A DNA stretch of 50,751 bases, taken from contig JAETOL010000035.1 of the NCBI GenBank assembly GCA_021771755.1, positions 1 to 50,751 of the forward strand, written 5' to 3'. Each line of letters opens with the position of its first letter. The first letter of the stretch is position 1. Positions 17,652-25,865 of the stretch are shown here, in pieces. The notes under the pieces are model-generated. The model made no database searches. It worked only from the letters and a program-made list of their open reading frames with translations, and was not told the origin of the DNA. Made by a program: the position numbers and the translations under genes. Source of the DNA: Lachnospiraceae bacterium (GTDB taxonomy: Bacteria; Bacillota; Clostridia; Lachnospirales; Lachnospiraceae).

Positions 17652-18623
17652 TCAACGGGCGGTCAGATTCAGTAAATGGCATGCAGCACTGTGGCCAGGT
17701 GCTATTTCTGCCATACGCGGTGCTTCTTTTTTGCAAACATCCATACGATACCCGCATCTTTCCTGAAAAGGACAGCCTTTTGGAAGATCCAGAGGACTGG
17801 GCGGTTCGCTTTCAATACTCTCAATTGGCCTGGAATAATCCATATGAATATCAAATATAGAACCCATAAGAGCTTTCGTATATGGATGCACTGCTTTTGT
17901 GTTTAATTCATGTCCGGGTATTTCCTCTACTACATTCCCCAGATACATAACTGCCACCTGATGAGCGACAGACTGTACCAGTGCAATATCATGACAGATG
18001 AAACCAATCGTAATATTTTTTTCTCTTTGGAGCTTTGTAATCAATTCAATTATGGTTTTCTGAACTGAAACATCTAAAGCCGCAGTAGCTTCATCCAGAA
18101 TGATGATTTCCGGTTCTAATGCAAGCGCTCTCGCAATTGCAACTCTCTGCCTCTGTCCTCCGCTTAAACTATGCGGATAGCGGTCCATGTATTCGCCCGG
18201 CAATTCTACCATCTCCAAAAGCTTTCGGCATACTTCTGTTTTTTCTGATTTTCGTATGTTTCCAAAATTTAGCAATGGTTCACAGACAATGTCACGGATT
18301 TTCATTTTAGGATGAAAAGATGAGGCCGGATCCTGAAAAACCATCTGAATATGTTTCCGGTGCTGTCTCAGTTTTTCTCCTTTTAATTTGGTGATATCCG
18401 TACCACGATATAAAATCTGTCCTTCGGTAGGCGTATCCAGTGAAACAAGCAATTTCATAAATGTACTTTTTCCGCAGCCGGATTCTCCTACCAGGCCAAG
18501 CGTTTTTCCTTTATACATTTTCAGATTTACATTATTATTCGCCAGAAGAAAACGTCCGTCTGCAGCAGGAAACTTTTTCGTCACATGTTTTGCTTCAAGT
18601 ATTACTTCGCTTTTTTCAGACAT
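17652..18623 (-). CDS. Peptide/nickel-type ABC importer, ATP-binding subunit (DppF/NikE-like)
   Basis: Second ATPase of a five-gene importer. It has Walker A GESGCGKST, signature LSGGQRQRVAIARAL, Walker B IIILDEA, and the C-terminal oligopeptide/dipeptide extension with a cysteine-containing CPFQERCGYRMDVC segment typical of OppF/DppF. The ATG at 18623 has GGAGGTG upstream and overlaps the previous gene by eight bases. The four-gene membrane complex follows a substrate-binding gene behind a cobalamin riboswitch, so cobalt, nickel or corrinoid is a plausible cargo. Sequence alone cannot exclude peptides. Confidence 0.88.
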   Translation of the reverse strand: MSEKSEVILEAKHVTKKFPAADGRFLLANNNVNLKMYKGKTLGLVGESGCGKSTFMKLLVSLDTPTEGQILYRGTDITKLKGEKLRQHRKHIQMVFQDPASSFHPKMKIRDIVCEPLLNFGNIRKSEKTEVCRKLLEMVELPGEYMDRYPHSLSGGQRQRVAIARALALEPEIIILDEATAALDVSVQKTIIELITKLQREKNITIGFICHDIALVQSVAHQVAVMYLGNVVEEIPGHELNTKAVHPYTKALMGSIFDIHMDYSRPIESIESEPPSPLDLPKGCPFQERCGYRMDVCKKEAPRMAEIAPGHSAACHLLNLTAR

Positions 18624-19398
18624 ACCGTTCACCTCCAAGAGAAGGAACCGCCTTTAATAATTTTTTGGTATACTCATTAACCGAACTGTTCAGGATATAT
18701 TCCCTGGTTCCCTGATCTTCTATTTTTCCATTTTTCATAACAATAAGATAATCCGACATATAGGCTGCCACTCCCAGATTATGCGTTACCATAAGGATTC
18801 CCGTATGATAATTGTCTCTAAGCTGCACCATCTGCCGTACGATTTGTGCCTGTGTCGTAACGTCCAAAGCGGAAGTAGGCTCGTCTGCCAGAAGCAGTTT
18901 AGGCTGATAAGTCATCCCCATAGCGATTCCGACACGCTGTCTCATACCTCCCGACAGCTGAAAAGAATAGGAATCCATAATATGATCCGCAGAAGGCAGC
19001 CGCATGCGTTCCAGCATTCTGGTTCCCTTATCCCATGCTTCTTTTTTAGAAATTTTTTCATGAGTCAGAATATATTCTGTAAAAATATGACCGATCTTTT
19101 TTGTGGGATTCATCATTGCTCCACTGTCCTGAAAAATCATAGAAATATCAGATCCCCTCAGTTTTCTCCACTGGTTCTGCGTATAGGACAGCAAATCAGT
19201 TCCTTCAAACAGAATCTGTCCGCCCGTAACCTTTCCGCCTCCTGGAAGAAGTCCTAAAATTGCCCGAATCACTGTTGTTTTACCGCTTCCCGACTCTCCT
19301 ACCAGCGACACGATCTGTCCTGATTTCATATCCAGATTAAAGTTTTTGACTGTGGGAACATTTTTATATGAAATTGTTACATCTGTCAGCTTCAGCAT
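18616..19398 (-). CDS. Peptide/nickel-type ABC importer, ATP-binding subunit (DppD/NikD-like)
   Basis: First ATPase of the importer, about 260 residues. It has Walker A GESGSGKTT, signature LSGGMRQRVGIAMG and Walker B LLLADEP. It lacks the long C-terminal cysteine-rich extension of many OppD/DppD proteins; this shorter form resembles NikD. The ATG at 19398 is better spaced from GGGGGAG than the ATG two codons upstream. It sits 12 bp after the DppC-like permease and overlaps the next ATPase. Confidence 0.88.
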   Translation of the reverse strand: MLKLTDVTISYKNVPTVKNFNLDMKSGQIVSLVGESGSGKTTVIRAILGLLPGGGKVTGGQILFEGTDLLSYTQNQWRKLRGSDISMIFQDSGAMMNPTKKIGHIFTEYILTHEKISKKEAWDKGTRMLERMRLPSADHIMDSYSFQLSGGMRQRVGIAMGMTYQPKLLLADEPTSALDVTTQAQIVRQMVQLRDNYHTGILMVTHNLGVAAYMSDYLIVMKNGKIEDQGTREYILNSSVNEYTKKLLKAVPSLGGERYV

Positions 19399-19410
19399 AT
19401 CCATCTCCCC

Positions 19411-20238
19411 CTACTCATCTCTTGGATCCAGAATATCACGAATAGAATCTCCCAGCATATTAAATACAACGACAACGACAAAAATCGCCAGTCCCGGAAA
19501 AATCATCATCCACGGAGCGGTCTGCATACACGCTCTCCCTTCATTCAGCATATATCCCCACTCAGGCGCAGGAGGCAAAGCACCAAAGCCCAAAAAAGAC
19601 ATGGCAGCCAGTTCCAGCATCATAGAGCCAATATCCGTTGCCGCCGTGACAAGCAATGTAGGAAGTGCATTAGGGAGCATATAGCGAAAAAGTATATGGG
19701 AAGTTTTTGATCCGGTGACAACGGCTGCTGATACATAGTCGCAATTCCGTATCTTAAGCACAAGGCTTCTGGCCAGCCGGGCGTATTTTGTCCAGCTTAC
19801 CGCCACGATCGCTATGATCGCATTTTTGATACTGGCTCCCATGATACCAGCAACTGCCAGAGCAAGTACCAGCCCCGGAAAGGCAAGCATCATATCTGCA
19901 ATTCGCATGATCACGGCATCTACCCATCCTCCGAAATACCCGGCTGTAATTCCTGTAATTGTTCCAACAATAAGAATCAAAGCAACCACTGCAAAGGTAG
20001 AGCTCAAAGACACACGTGCACCATAAATGACCCTTGTGAAAATATCGCGTCCCATTTTATCTGTTCCAAAAATATGTTCTTTCGAAGGCGGAAGCAGTGC
20101 ATCTGCCAGAACGCCTTTCACCGGATCTGCTCCGCCTGTTACCAACGGGGCAAAAATTGCCGTCAGAATAATCAGAGCTGCCAAAACAGAAAATATGACA
20201 AAAGTTTTGTTCTGTAAGAAAACATTCTTTTTTTTCAT
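19411..20238 (-). CDS. Peptide/nickel-type ABC importer, permease (DppC/NikC-like)
   Basis: Inner-membrane permease of 275 residues with an N-terminal helix, a periplasm-type loop containing HIFGTDKMGRDIFTRVIYGAR, and five further helices. This loop and the binding-protein-dependent transport motif around RYMLPNALPTLLV are characteristic of DppC/OppC/NikC. It partners the DppB-like subunit ending four bases upstream. The cargo is not identifiable from sequence. Confidence 0.9.
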   Translation of the reverse strand: MKKKNVFLQNKTFVIFSVLAALIILTAIFAPLVTGGADPVKGVLADALLPPSKEHIFGTDKMGRDIFTRVIYGARVSLSSTFAVVALILIVGTITGITAGYFGGWVDAVIMRIADMMLAFPGLVLALAVAGIMGASIKNAIIAIVAVSWTKYARLARSLVLKIRNCDYVSAAVVTGSKTSHILFRYMLPNALPTLLVTAATDIGSMMLELAAMSFLGFGALPPAPEWGYMLNEGRACMQTAPWMMIFPGLAIFVVVVVFNMLGDSIRDILDPRDE

Positions 20239-20242
20239 AGCA

Positions 20243-21181
20243 TTACTCCTTTAACCGCATCCGGGGATCAATATACCGATATGAGACGTCTACAAGCAGA
20301 TTAATTACCATATAGATCAAAGCCATCCATAATACATATCCCTGGATCAGGTTATAATCACTGGAAGTAATTGCGGAAACAGCCAGATTTCCCAGTCCCG
20401 GATAAGAAAAAATAACCTCTACCACACTGGTTCCGCCTAGAAGAGAACCAATGGAAAGTCCAAACATGGTGGTAAGCGGAAGCAGAGAATTAGGAAAGAC
20501 ATTGCACCAGATAATGCGGCTTTTTTTAATTCCACGTGCTTCTGCTCCAATTACATAGTCCTGACTCAATTCATCAAGAACGGCAGTTCTTACCTGTCTG
20601 GTATATTTAGCTGACATAGCAATCGCAAGCGTCAGCGCCGGAAGAAATAAACTCTTAAAATCACCTGATGAACTGATAACCGGAAACGCATGAATGTAAA
20701 CGCAAAATGCAAGCATCAAAAGAAGCCCCATCCAAAAGTTTGGTATGGAACATCCTAGAAAAGTAAGCGCCCTGATCACGTAATCCATCCATTTATCTTT
20801 ATAGATTGCTGATATAAGACCAAGGGGCACGGAAATCAGCAGCATCAAAAACATAGACATAAGAGTCAGTTTTAACGTTGGCCATAATCTTGAAAGAAGA
20901 AGTTCTGTAACCGGTTTATTTAAGCTGTAGGATTTTCCGAAATCTCCTTTCACACAATTGGTAAGCCACCTTGTATACTGTACGAAAAACGGATCATTCA
21001 GCCCTAATTCTTCCCTTGTCTCCTCGATCATTTCTTCTGTGGGCATGACACCTGTTGCAGTATACATGTTCCGTACAGGATCTCCCGGAGACATAAATGT
21101 CAATGCAAAAGTAATAAAACTTATACCAATTAAAACTATAACAATCTGCAAAAGACGTTTTAAAATCTGTTTTTTATTCAA
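20243..21181 (-). CDS. Peptide/nickel-type ABC importer, permease (DppB/NikB-like)
   Basis: Permease of 312 residues with an N-terminal membrane helix, the FMSPGDPVRNM segment and the C-terminal transport motif, as in DppB/NikB. I place the start at TTG 21181, with AAGGAGA six bases upstream; the ATG at 21235 would lie inside the intercistronic hairpin at 21201-21245. That hairpin separates it from the substrate-binding gene, so the permease may be made at a lower level than the binding protein. Confidence 0.9.
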   Translation of the reverse strand: MNKKQILKRLLQIVIVLIGISFITFALTFMSPGDPVRNMYTATGVMPTEEMIEETREELGLNDPFFVQYTRWLTNCVKGDFGKSYSLNKPVTELLLSRLWPTLKLTLMSMFLMLLISVPLGLISAIYKDKWMDYVIRALTFLGCSIPNFWMGLLLMLAFCVYIHAFPVISSSGDFKSLFLPALTLAIAMSAKYTRQVRTAVLDELSQDYVIGAEARGIKKSRIIWCNVFPNSLLPLTTMFGLSIGSLLGGTSVVEVIFSYPGLGNLAVSAITSSDYNLIQGYVLWMALIYMVINLLVDVSYRYIDPRMRLKE

Positions 21182-21200
21182 AAAGACTCTCCTTCCTGCC

Positions 21201-21245
21201 AAAAATCTCTTTTGCCTCACGCTTTCCCAAGGCAAAAGAGATTTT
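21201..21245 (-). terminator. Intercistronic hairpin after the binding-protein gene
   Basis: A strong stem of about 14 perfect pairs: AAATCTCTTTTGCC and GGCAAAAGAGATTT around a 14-nt loop, followed on the minus strand by TTTTTGG. It lies between the binding-protein stop and the permease start. It probably acts as a leaky terminator or 3'-end stabiliser that favours the binding protein over the membrane subunits. Confidence 0.7.
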
Positions 21246-21259
21246 ATAAATTACAGTTT

Positions 21260-22642
21260 TTATTTTGCCGGAACAATCTCTGTTGACAGCCAGTAATAAT
21301 CTGCCGTATGGATTTTGGCAGAAGCAACTTCTTTTGAATAGATCATAGATGAGTTATAGTATCCTTCAACAAGAACCGCCGCATCATCGATCAGAATCTG
21401 CTGCATGTCAAAAATAAGCTGTTCACGTTTTGCAGGGTCCATTTCACCTTTCAGCTGCTCAAATAATTTGTCATATTCCGGATTGGAGTACGCACAGTAA
21501 GTACTCTCTGTTGCCCAGTTTGCCAGAAAAGCAAGAGGATCTCCCGTGCCAACTGTCATCCAGTTATTGTTATTCAGATCATAATCCAGTGCCGCAAGCT
21601 TGCTCCACTGGTCATCAGAACTTCCATACTCAGGAACAACTCCAATACCGATTTCCGCAAGATACTGCGTATTTGCATCTGCAAGATCATTTAAAAGTCT
21701 GTTTTCGTAAGAAATATATCTGAGTTGTATATTTTCCCCGTCCAACTCACGAATGCCGTCTCCGTCTGTATCTACGATTCCTTCTTCATCAAGCAGCTGA
21801 TTTGCCTTATCCGGATCATATTCATATGGGTTCTTCAAATTTTCATAACCATATGATAACGCAGACGGCAGTACAGAAAATCCCGGCGTATAAAGACCAC
21901 CTATGGTTTTAGAATTGCAGATTCCTTCTGTATCGATCGCCATAAGGATTGCCTGACGAAGAGTTTTATTTTCAAGGATGCCGTCAAAATTCATCCATGT
22001 GAAACCGCAGCGCACACCCGAAGCAATATCAACAGTAAAATCTTTGCTGTCCTGAAAGTTCTGGATATCAGCAACATTTGTAACGGTTCCAATTATTCCA
22101 TGATCGAAATCTTCAATATGTTCCACATCTGTAATCCCCATAGTAGGGTGACACAGCTGTCCCATCAGATTTGCATATGGCTTACTGGTTTTAATATTGA
22201 TCGTATTGGCAGTATCATCCGCTGTAACAACTGCTTCAAATTCCAGATATTTTTCTGGTTTGGCAGAACCGGAAGGTCCCTCTTTTTTCAAGTACTCAAA
22301 GTATTCTTTTACCTTCGTAGGCGTCAGTTCACAACCATCGGAAAATTTCAGACCATCTTTTAATTTGATCGTCCAGTCCGTATGTTCGTCATTTACTTCA
22401 TAACTTTCTGCCAGCCACGGTGTCACTTCCATGTTGTCATCAAATTTAAACAAAGCCTCCGTAATGCCATATCTCATCGCATTCCATCCGCTGTTTTCAT
22501 CCAATGCACTGTTTACCATTCCGTCTGTATACATCGCACAGCCGAAGTTTAAGACGTTTTCTTTTGCAGCCTGTACTGTAACTCCAGAAAAAAGCATAGC
22601 TGCAGTAACTGCCAAAGCTGCTGTTCCCATGTATTTTCTCAT
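21260..22642 (-). CDS. Extracellular solute-binding protein, family 5 (DppA/NikA-like)
   Basis: Binding protein of 460 residues, first gene of the importer operon. It has a Sec-type signal peptide (KY followed by a hydrophobic stretch, possible cleavage after VQA at residue 24). The mature part has the family-5 features WTIKLKDGLKFSDG and RQAILMAID. Unlike most Gram-positive binding proteins it shows no lipobox: the first cysteine is residue 35, outside the signal peptide. It is preceded by a cobalamin riboswitch and terminator. That makes a B12-related cargo (cobalt or a corrinoid) the main hypothesis, with peptide or nickel as alternatives. Confidence 0.9.
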   Translation of the reverse strand: MRKYMGTAALAVTAAMLFSGVTVQAAKENVLNFGCAMYTDGMVNSALDENSGWNAMRYGITEALFKFDDNMEVTPWLAESYEVNDEHTDWTIKLKDGLKFSDGCELTPTKVKEYFEYLKKEGPSGSAKPEKYLEFEAVVTADDTANTINIKTSKPYANLMGQLCHPTMGITDVEHIEDFDHGIIGTVTNVADIQNFQDSKDFTVDIASGVRCGFTWMNFDGILENKTLRQAILMAIDTEGICNSKTIGGLYTPGFSVLPSALSYGYENLKNPYEYDPDKANQLLDEEGIVDTDGDGIRELDGENIQLRYISYENRLLNDLADANTQYLAEIGIGVVPEYGSSDDQWSKLAALDYDLNNNNWMTVGTGDPLAFLANWATESTYCAYSNPEYDKLFEQLKGEMDPAKREQLIFDMQQILIDDAAVLVEGYYNSSMIYSKEVASAKIHTADYYWLSTEIVPAK

Positions 22643-22704
22643 AATTGTAATCCTTCCTAAAATATTTTTTCACATATACTCAGCAAAATATGAATCAGTA
22701 GCCC

Positions 22705-22733
22705 AAAAAGGCAGATGCGAAATTGCATCTGCC
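22705..22733 (-). terminator. Riboswitch-controlled intrinsic terminator
   Basis: A perfect nine-pair stem, GGCAGATGC (22710-22718) and GCATCTGCC (22725-22733), is followed on the minus strand by TTTTT. It lies between the cobalamin riboswitch and the binding-protein gene and is the likely expression platform. Confidence 0.85.
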
Positions 22734-22845
22734 ACGAAACCCATGTTGATATAAAAAGAAACAACTTGTTTATAAATATTGTAAAAAACGGTAAAGTTGC
22801 AGTCTTAAACATCAGAATTTCCTGTCGTCCGCAAGAATCTCAACT

Positions 22846-23010
22846 AAAAATAAGCAGGTCTCCTGACTTAAGCGTCAACACCCTCAGCGCCTTCCCAGAA
22901 TACATCCAGTGGCATTATGCTAAGGACTCGCTATCACAGTAACGGGATTGTATCGGATTCACACCGATTTCCCTTTTAATCAAAATAAGTAGATTATTTT
23001 GAACTTATTT
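22846..23010 (-). ncRNA. Cobalamin riboswitch
   Basis: On the minus strand the aptamer has the conserved GGGAAATCGGTG segment, the downstream ATCCCGTTACTGTGA segment, and the B12 box core AGTCAGGAGACCTGC (about 22853-22867). The closing P1 stem pairs AAATAAG (from 23010) with CTTATTT (to 22848). A terminator lies about 115 bp downstream. High adenosylcobalamin or a related corrinoid should stop transcription of the five-gene importer. The 22643-23124 gap is fully explained by promoter, aptamer, spacer and terminator. Confidence 0.95.
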
Positions 23011-23039
23011 CCGAACCATATGCTGGTTATATTGTTTCC

Positions 23040-23068
23040 AGTATATCATCAGACAACGATCATTGCAA
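23040..23068 (-). promoter_or_regulatory. Promoter of the riboswitch-importer transcript
   Basis: Minus-strand -35 TTGCAA (23063-23068), 17-bp spacer and -10 TATACT (23040-23045). The start point would be about 25 nt before the aptamer. Confidence 0.7.
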
Positions 23069-23124
23069 GAAAAATATACTCGAATAATTTTGTATCATAT
23101 TCTATATCACAATCAGGGGAATGA

Positions 23125-23916
23125 TCATCCTCTGGCTCTTTTTTTGCGCATATTTACACAAGAGCGAGTGTAGTACATACTGGTCATGATCCAAAGTACT
23201 GCAAGAAGTACGATTGCAAGCATTCCAGTATCAAACAGCAGATTTGACAGCATGGCTGCCACCAGAAGGATCGGAATTACCTTACTTAGAAACAGGTACG
23301 TCCGATATGAGCTGTAATAGATCATTTCTTTTTCTGCCTCATCGCAGGATTCCATCCACTGTTCCTGAAATTTCACAGAAGACGGATCCGCATTGGAAAA
23401 TTCCGGTCTGCTGCTTTGGATCACCTTCACATACCGCATCTGCCATAATCCTTCATAGAAAAAGCATACCACGAAAATTACTATCGCGATTACAAAGCGA
23501 AAGGCAGTTTCCTCCGATCCTGAAATATAAGTTCTGGAATAACCAACGGAAGTAATAAGGATTGCCAGTGACATGGCAAAGTTACTTCCATTCACACCCC
23601 AGGCTCCTATATATTCTTCCTGATATTCCAGTTCATCACATTCCTCATCTTCCGCATGACGAAGCTTCTCTTCAATCTGCTTTATTTTTTTCAGCACAAT
23701 CTCCCCAAACAGAATTCCCGATACGGTCACCAATGCCACCAGCGGAATCATCGCAGACTGAACACTTCTGACAACCACTGCAAAAAACTGTCCCGCTCTA
23801 TCCGTCTGACCGCCAAACCAGCTCATAGCAAATCCCAATATTCCGCCGATCAGCATCCACATCAGCATTTTGAGTACAAATTTTATACTTGGACTTTTTC
23901 TCTTTCCGGTATTCAT
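23125..23916 (-). CDS. DUF3169-family membrane protein
   Basis: Membrane protein of 263 residues with two N-terminal helices, a charged cytoplasmic loop (about residues 75-105), two central helices and two C-terminal helices. This matches the DUF3169 family, whose function is unknown. Its start overlaps the stop of the XRE regulator by one base (TAATG), so the pair is co-translated. Such membrane protein plus small XRE repressor pairs are common in Firmicutes; the repressor probably controls this gene. Confidence 0.8.
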   Translation of the reverse strand: MNTGKRKSPSIKFVLKMLMWMLIGGILGFAMSWFGGQTDRAGQFFAVVVRSVQSAMIPLVALVTVSGILFGEIVLKKIKQIEEKLRHAEDEECDELEYQEEYIGAWGVNGSNFAMSLAILITSVGYSRTYISGSEETAFRFVIAIVIFVVCFFYEGLWQMRYVKVIQSSRPEFSNADPSSVKFQEQWMESCDEAEKEMIYYSSYRTYLFLSKVIPILLVAAMLSNLLFDTGMLAIVLLAVLWIMTSMYYTRSCVNMRKKRARG

Positions 23917-24122
23917 TACTCATCCTCCTCATAAACAAAAATATCCTCTACCGTTACCTGACATATCCTGGCAAGTTTCAGAGCAAGCGTTACAGACGGG
24001 GAATAATCTCCTCTTTCAATCAAACTGATGGTCTGTCGAGAGACTCCTGCCAGCTTCCCCATTTCTGTCTGATTCATTCCCAGCGCAGTCCGATGTTCCT
24101 TCAGTTTATTATATAAGGGCAC
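23916..24122 (-). CDS. Small XRE-family transcriptional regulator
   Basis: A 68-residue DNA-binding protein, almost entirely one Cro/cI-type helix-turn-helix: KLKEHRTALGMNQTEMGKLA, then SRQTISLIERGDYSPS, then VTVEDIF. I place the start at GTG 24122, eight bases after AAGGAG; the ATG at 24167 would lie close to the transcription start and lacks a site. It probably represses its own promoter through two inverted repeats immediately upstream, and so controls the DUF3169 gene translated with it. Confidence 0.88.
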   Translation of the reverse strand: MPLYNKLKEHRTALGMNQTEMGKLAGVSRQTISLIERGDYSPSVTLALKLARICQVTVEDIFVYEEDE

Positions 24123-24159
24123 ATTCTCATCTCCTTTTTCTCTGTATAGATTCATGCAT

Positions 24160-24213
24160 GATGACAACTTTCCTTGTCATCTTCAGAATATCATTGACAA
24201 GGATATTTGTCAA
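24160..24213 (-). promoter_or_regulatory. XRE promoter with two matching operators
   Basis: The minus-strand promoter is -35 TTGACA (24208-24213), 17-bp spacer and -10 TATTCT (24185-24190). Two inverted repeats share the pattern TGACAA-N6-TTGTCA. One (24194-24213) covers the -35 and spacer, and the other (24160-24181, eight-base arms) covers the start point. Their centres are 33 bp apart, about three helical turns. A lone half-site TTGACAA lies at 24219-24225. Confidence 0.75.
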
Positions 24214-24250
24214 TATTTTTGACAAATTATTGTATGATAAACATAATTAC

Positions 24251-24285
24251 AAAAGCCAGGGGTTGATCACAATCCCCTGGCTTTT
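24251..24285. terminator. Bidirectional terminator after the L,D-transpeptidase gene
   Basis: AAAAGCCAGGGG and CCCCTGGCTTTT form a long perfect stem around an 11-nt loop, with A and T runs on both sides. It lies just beyond the L,D-transpeptidase stop and upstream of the XRE promoter. Confidence 0.85.
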
Positions 24286-24288
24286 ATT

Positions 24289-25731
24289 TTAATAAATAAT
24301 AATCGGATAACCACTGTCAATGGTCTGAAAAATTAATGCTGCCTGATCCTTTGGAAGATTGATGCAGCCATGGCTTCCTGCCCCCGTCTTATAGCGGTTT
24401 CCGCCAAAAGAGGACTGCCAGGAAGCGTCATGAAGCCCCTGTCCGTAAACAAAAGGCATCCAGTAAGTAACCTTTACGTTATATCCATACTGATCACTGG
24501 TCAGTTCAAACGGACTTGCCTTATAGGGAATGGGCCATGCGCCTCTGTAGGTTTCCCTTTCCGGAGTAGGCGCACCGCTGACAATGTCTGTCTCCGTCAC
24601 AAGGGCTCCGTCCTTATAAAGCCACAGATGCTGGTTATCCAGACTGACCTCTATGTAGCTTCCGGCAAGGTCATCCCTTCCGTTTCTCTGAAAGCCACGG
24701 ATTTCATATACCGGTTCTCTGGAAACTGCCGTACCGCTTTTCAGATCCTCCAGAAGCTGCTTCAGTTCCCCGTTCTGATCGATCCGGTAGCCATACTCAT
24801 TTCCGGAAACCGTAATGTCATTTCCGTAGGAGGTGCGAAAGGTACGGGGAACATAGATCGTATTATAATCTGCAGCCAGCTGTTCTACATAAGCCTTTAC
24901 GGAAGCTTCGTCCAGGCTGACCTTGTCTCCCTCGATCCGGATCCAGGATTCTATGACAGAGCTGTCCAGAACCTGAGTTACCGTGCCAAAGGTGTAGGTT
25001 ACCGTTGTACTGCGATATTTCTGAAGCTGATCGTTCAGACTTTTCAGCTTCTGCTCCATCTCCGGAGTTACCACGGTTTCCGGCTGTGCATATACAGCTG
25101 TTCCAAGAGAAATGCGGATTTCTCCGCCCAGAAGATCCTCCTGGAATGTATGAGCAAGCGTTTCATTCACATGGCTGATCAGCCGCTGCTCATCGATCTC
25201 ATCACCCTGTACGTCTTTCGTAATGGAAAACGCCTTTTTCTGTTCATCATAGGCTATGGAAGCACTGACAGAGGCAGAGCGCTCTTTGTTATTAAAATGT
25301 GACGCAGAAAGAGCCGTCTGTTCCTGCTGTTCATCTTTCTGCACCTGATAACCAATCTTAAAATTCACTGGATGGGCAAAAATCTGCCTGTCTGCATCTC
25401 TTTCTTTTTTGATGGCATCCAGCTGTGCCTTCAGCACATTCTGATCCAGAGAATAACCCAGATCCTTCATGGTGATCCGATATATTTCTTCGCCGTCCTC
25501 CTGAAAACTGATCTCTCTGGAAGAAAACGTCTCCATGATCTTTTGTTCCGCCTTCTGGACTGTAAGATGTGACACATTCATCCCATAAATCTTTATCTCA
25601 CGCCCCAGCGTATTTTTGTCCACAATATGTATATACAGAAAAAAACCTGCCACCAGAAGCGCCGCCGCCCCAATGCAGACTCCCAGTATGATCTTCAGTG
25701 TTTTTCTGCTCAGTCTTATTTTTTGTTTCAT
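24289..25731 (-). CDS. L,D-transpeptidase (YkuD family) with peptidoglycan-binding repeats
   Basis: Cell-wall enzyme that makes 3-3 cross-links or attaches proteins to peptidoglycan outside the membrane. The N-terminus has a cytoplasmic basic stretch and one membrane helix (about residues 14-36 from the ATG at 25731). Two peptidoglycan-binding/VanW-like modules follow, then the C-terminal YkuD domain with the catalytic cysteine in GSHGCINLP. The 480-residue size is normal for this clostridial architecture. The ATG at 25731 follows GAGGG; an upstream in-frame ATG at 25824 would be translated through the leader hairpin and is rejected. Confidence 0.92.
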   Translation of the reverse strand: MKQKIRLSRKTLKIILGVCIGAAALLVAGFFLYIHIVDKNTLGREIKIYGMNVSHLTVQKAEQKIMETFSSREISFQEDGEEIYRITMKDLGYSLDQNVLKAQLDAIKKERDADRQIFAHPVNFKIGYQVQKDEQQEQTALSASHFNNKERSASVSASIAYDEQKKAFSITKDVQGDEIDEQRLISHVNETLAHTFQEDLLGGEIRISLGTAVYAQPETVVTPEMEQKLKSLNDQLQKYRSTTVTYTFGTVTQVLDSSVIESWIRIEGDKVSLDEASVKAYVEQLAADYNTIYVPRTFRTSYGNDITVSGNEYGYRIDQNGELKQLLEDLKSGTAVSREPVYEIRGFQRNGRDDLAGSYIEVSLDNQHLWLYKDGALVTETDIVSGAPTPERETYRGAWPIPYKASPFELTSDQYGYNVKVTYWMPFVYGQGLHDASWQSSFGGNRYKTGAGSHGCINLPKDQAALIFQTIDSGYPIIIY

Positions 25732-25746
25732 ATACCATCCCTCTTT

Positions 25747-25785
25747 AAAAAAACTGCAGTCCCAGTACACCTGGTTCTGCAGTTT
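25747..25785 (-). terminator. Hairpin with T run before the L,D-transpeptidase gene
   Basis: On the minus strand AAACTGCAG (25777-25785) pairs with CTGCAGTTT (25751-25759), with inner CCAG/CTGG pairs, followed by a seven-T run. It lies between the metallo-hydrolase stop and the L,D-transpeptidase ribosome-binding site. It may end the symporter/hydrolase transcript. A -10-like TATACA (25790-25795) just upstream might start the L,D-transpeptidase mRNA inside it. Confidence 0.6.
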
Positions 25786-25865
25786 CCATTGTATAATAAG
25801 CACGCAAAAATCTGTAATTTTCATTTTCCCTTCCGGAATCTGTGTTTTCCCTCAGGGATCCCTGC

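Noticed and set aside
24370..25302. A 310-codon plus-strand frame opposite the L,D-transpeptidase gene
   Set aside because: Shadow of a real gene; no start signals or family features.
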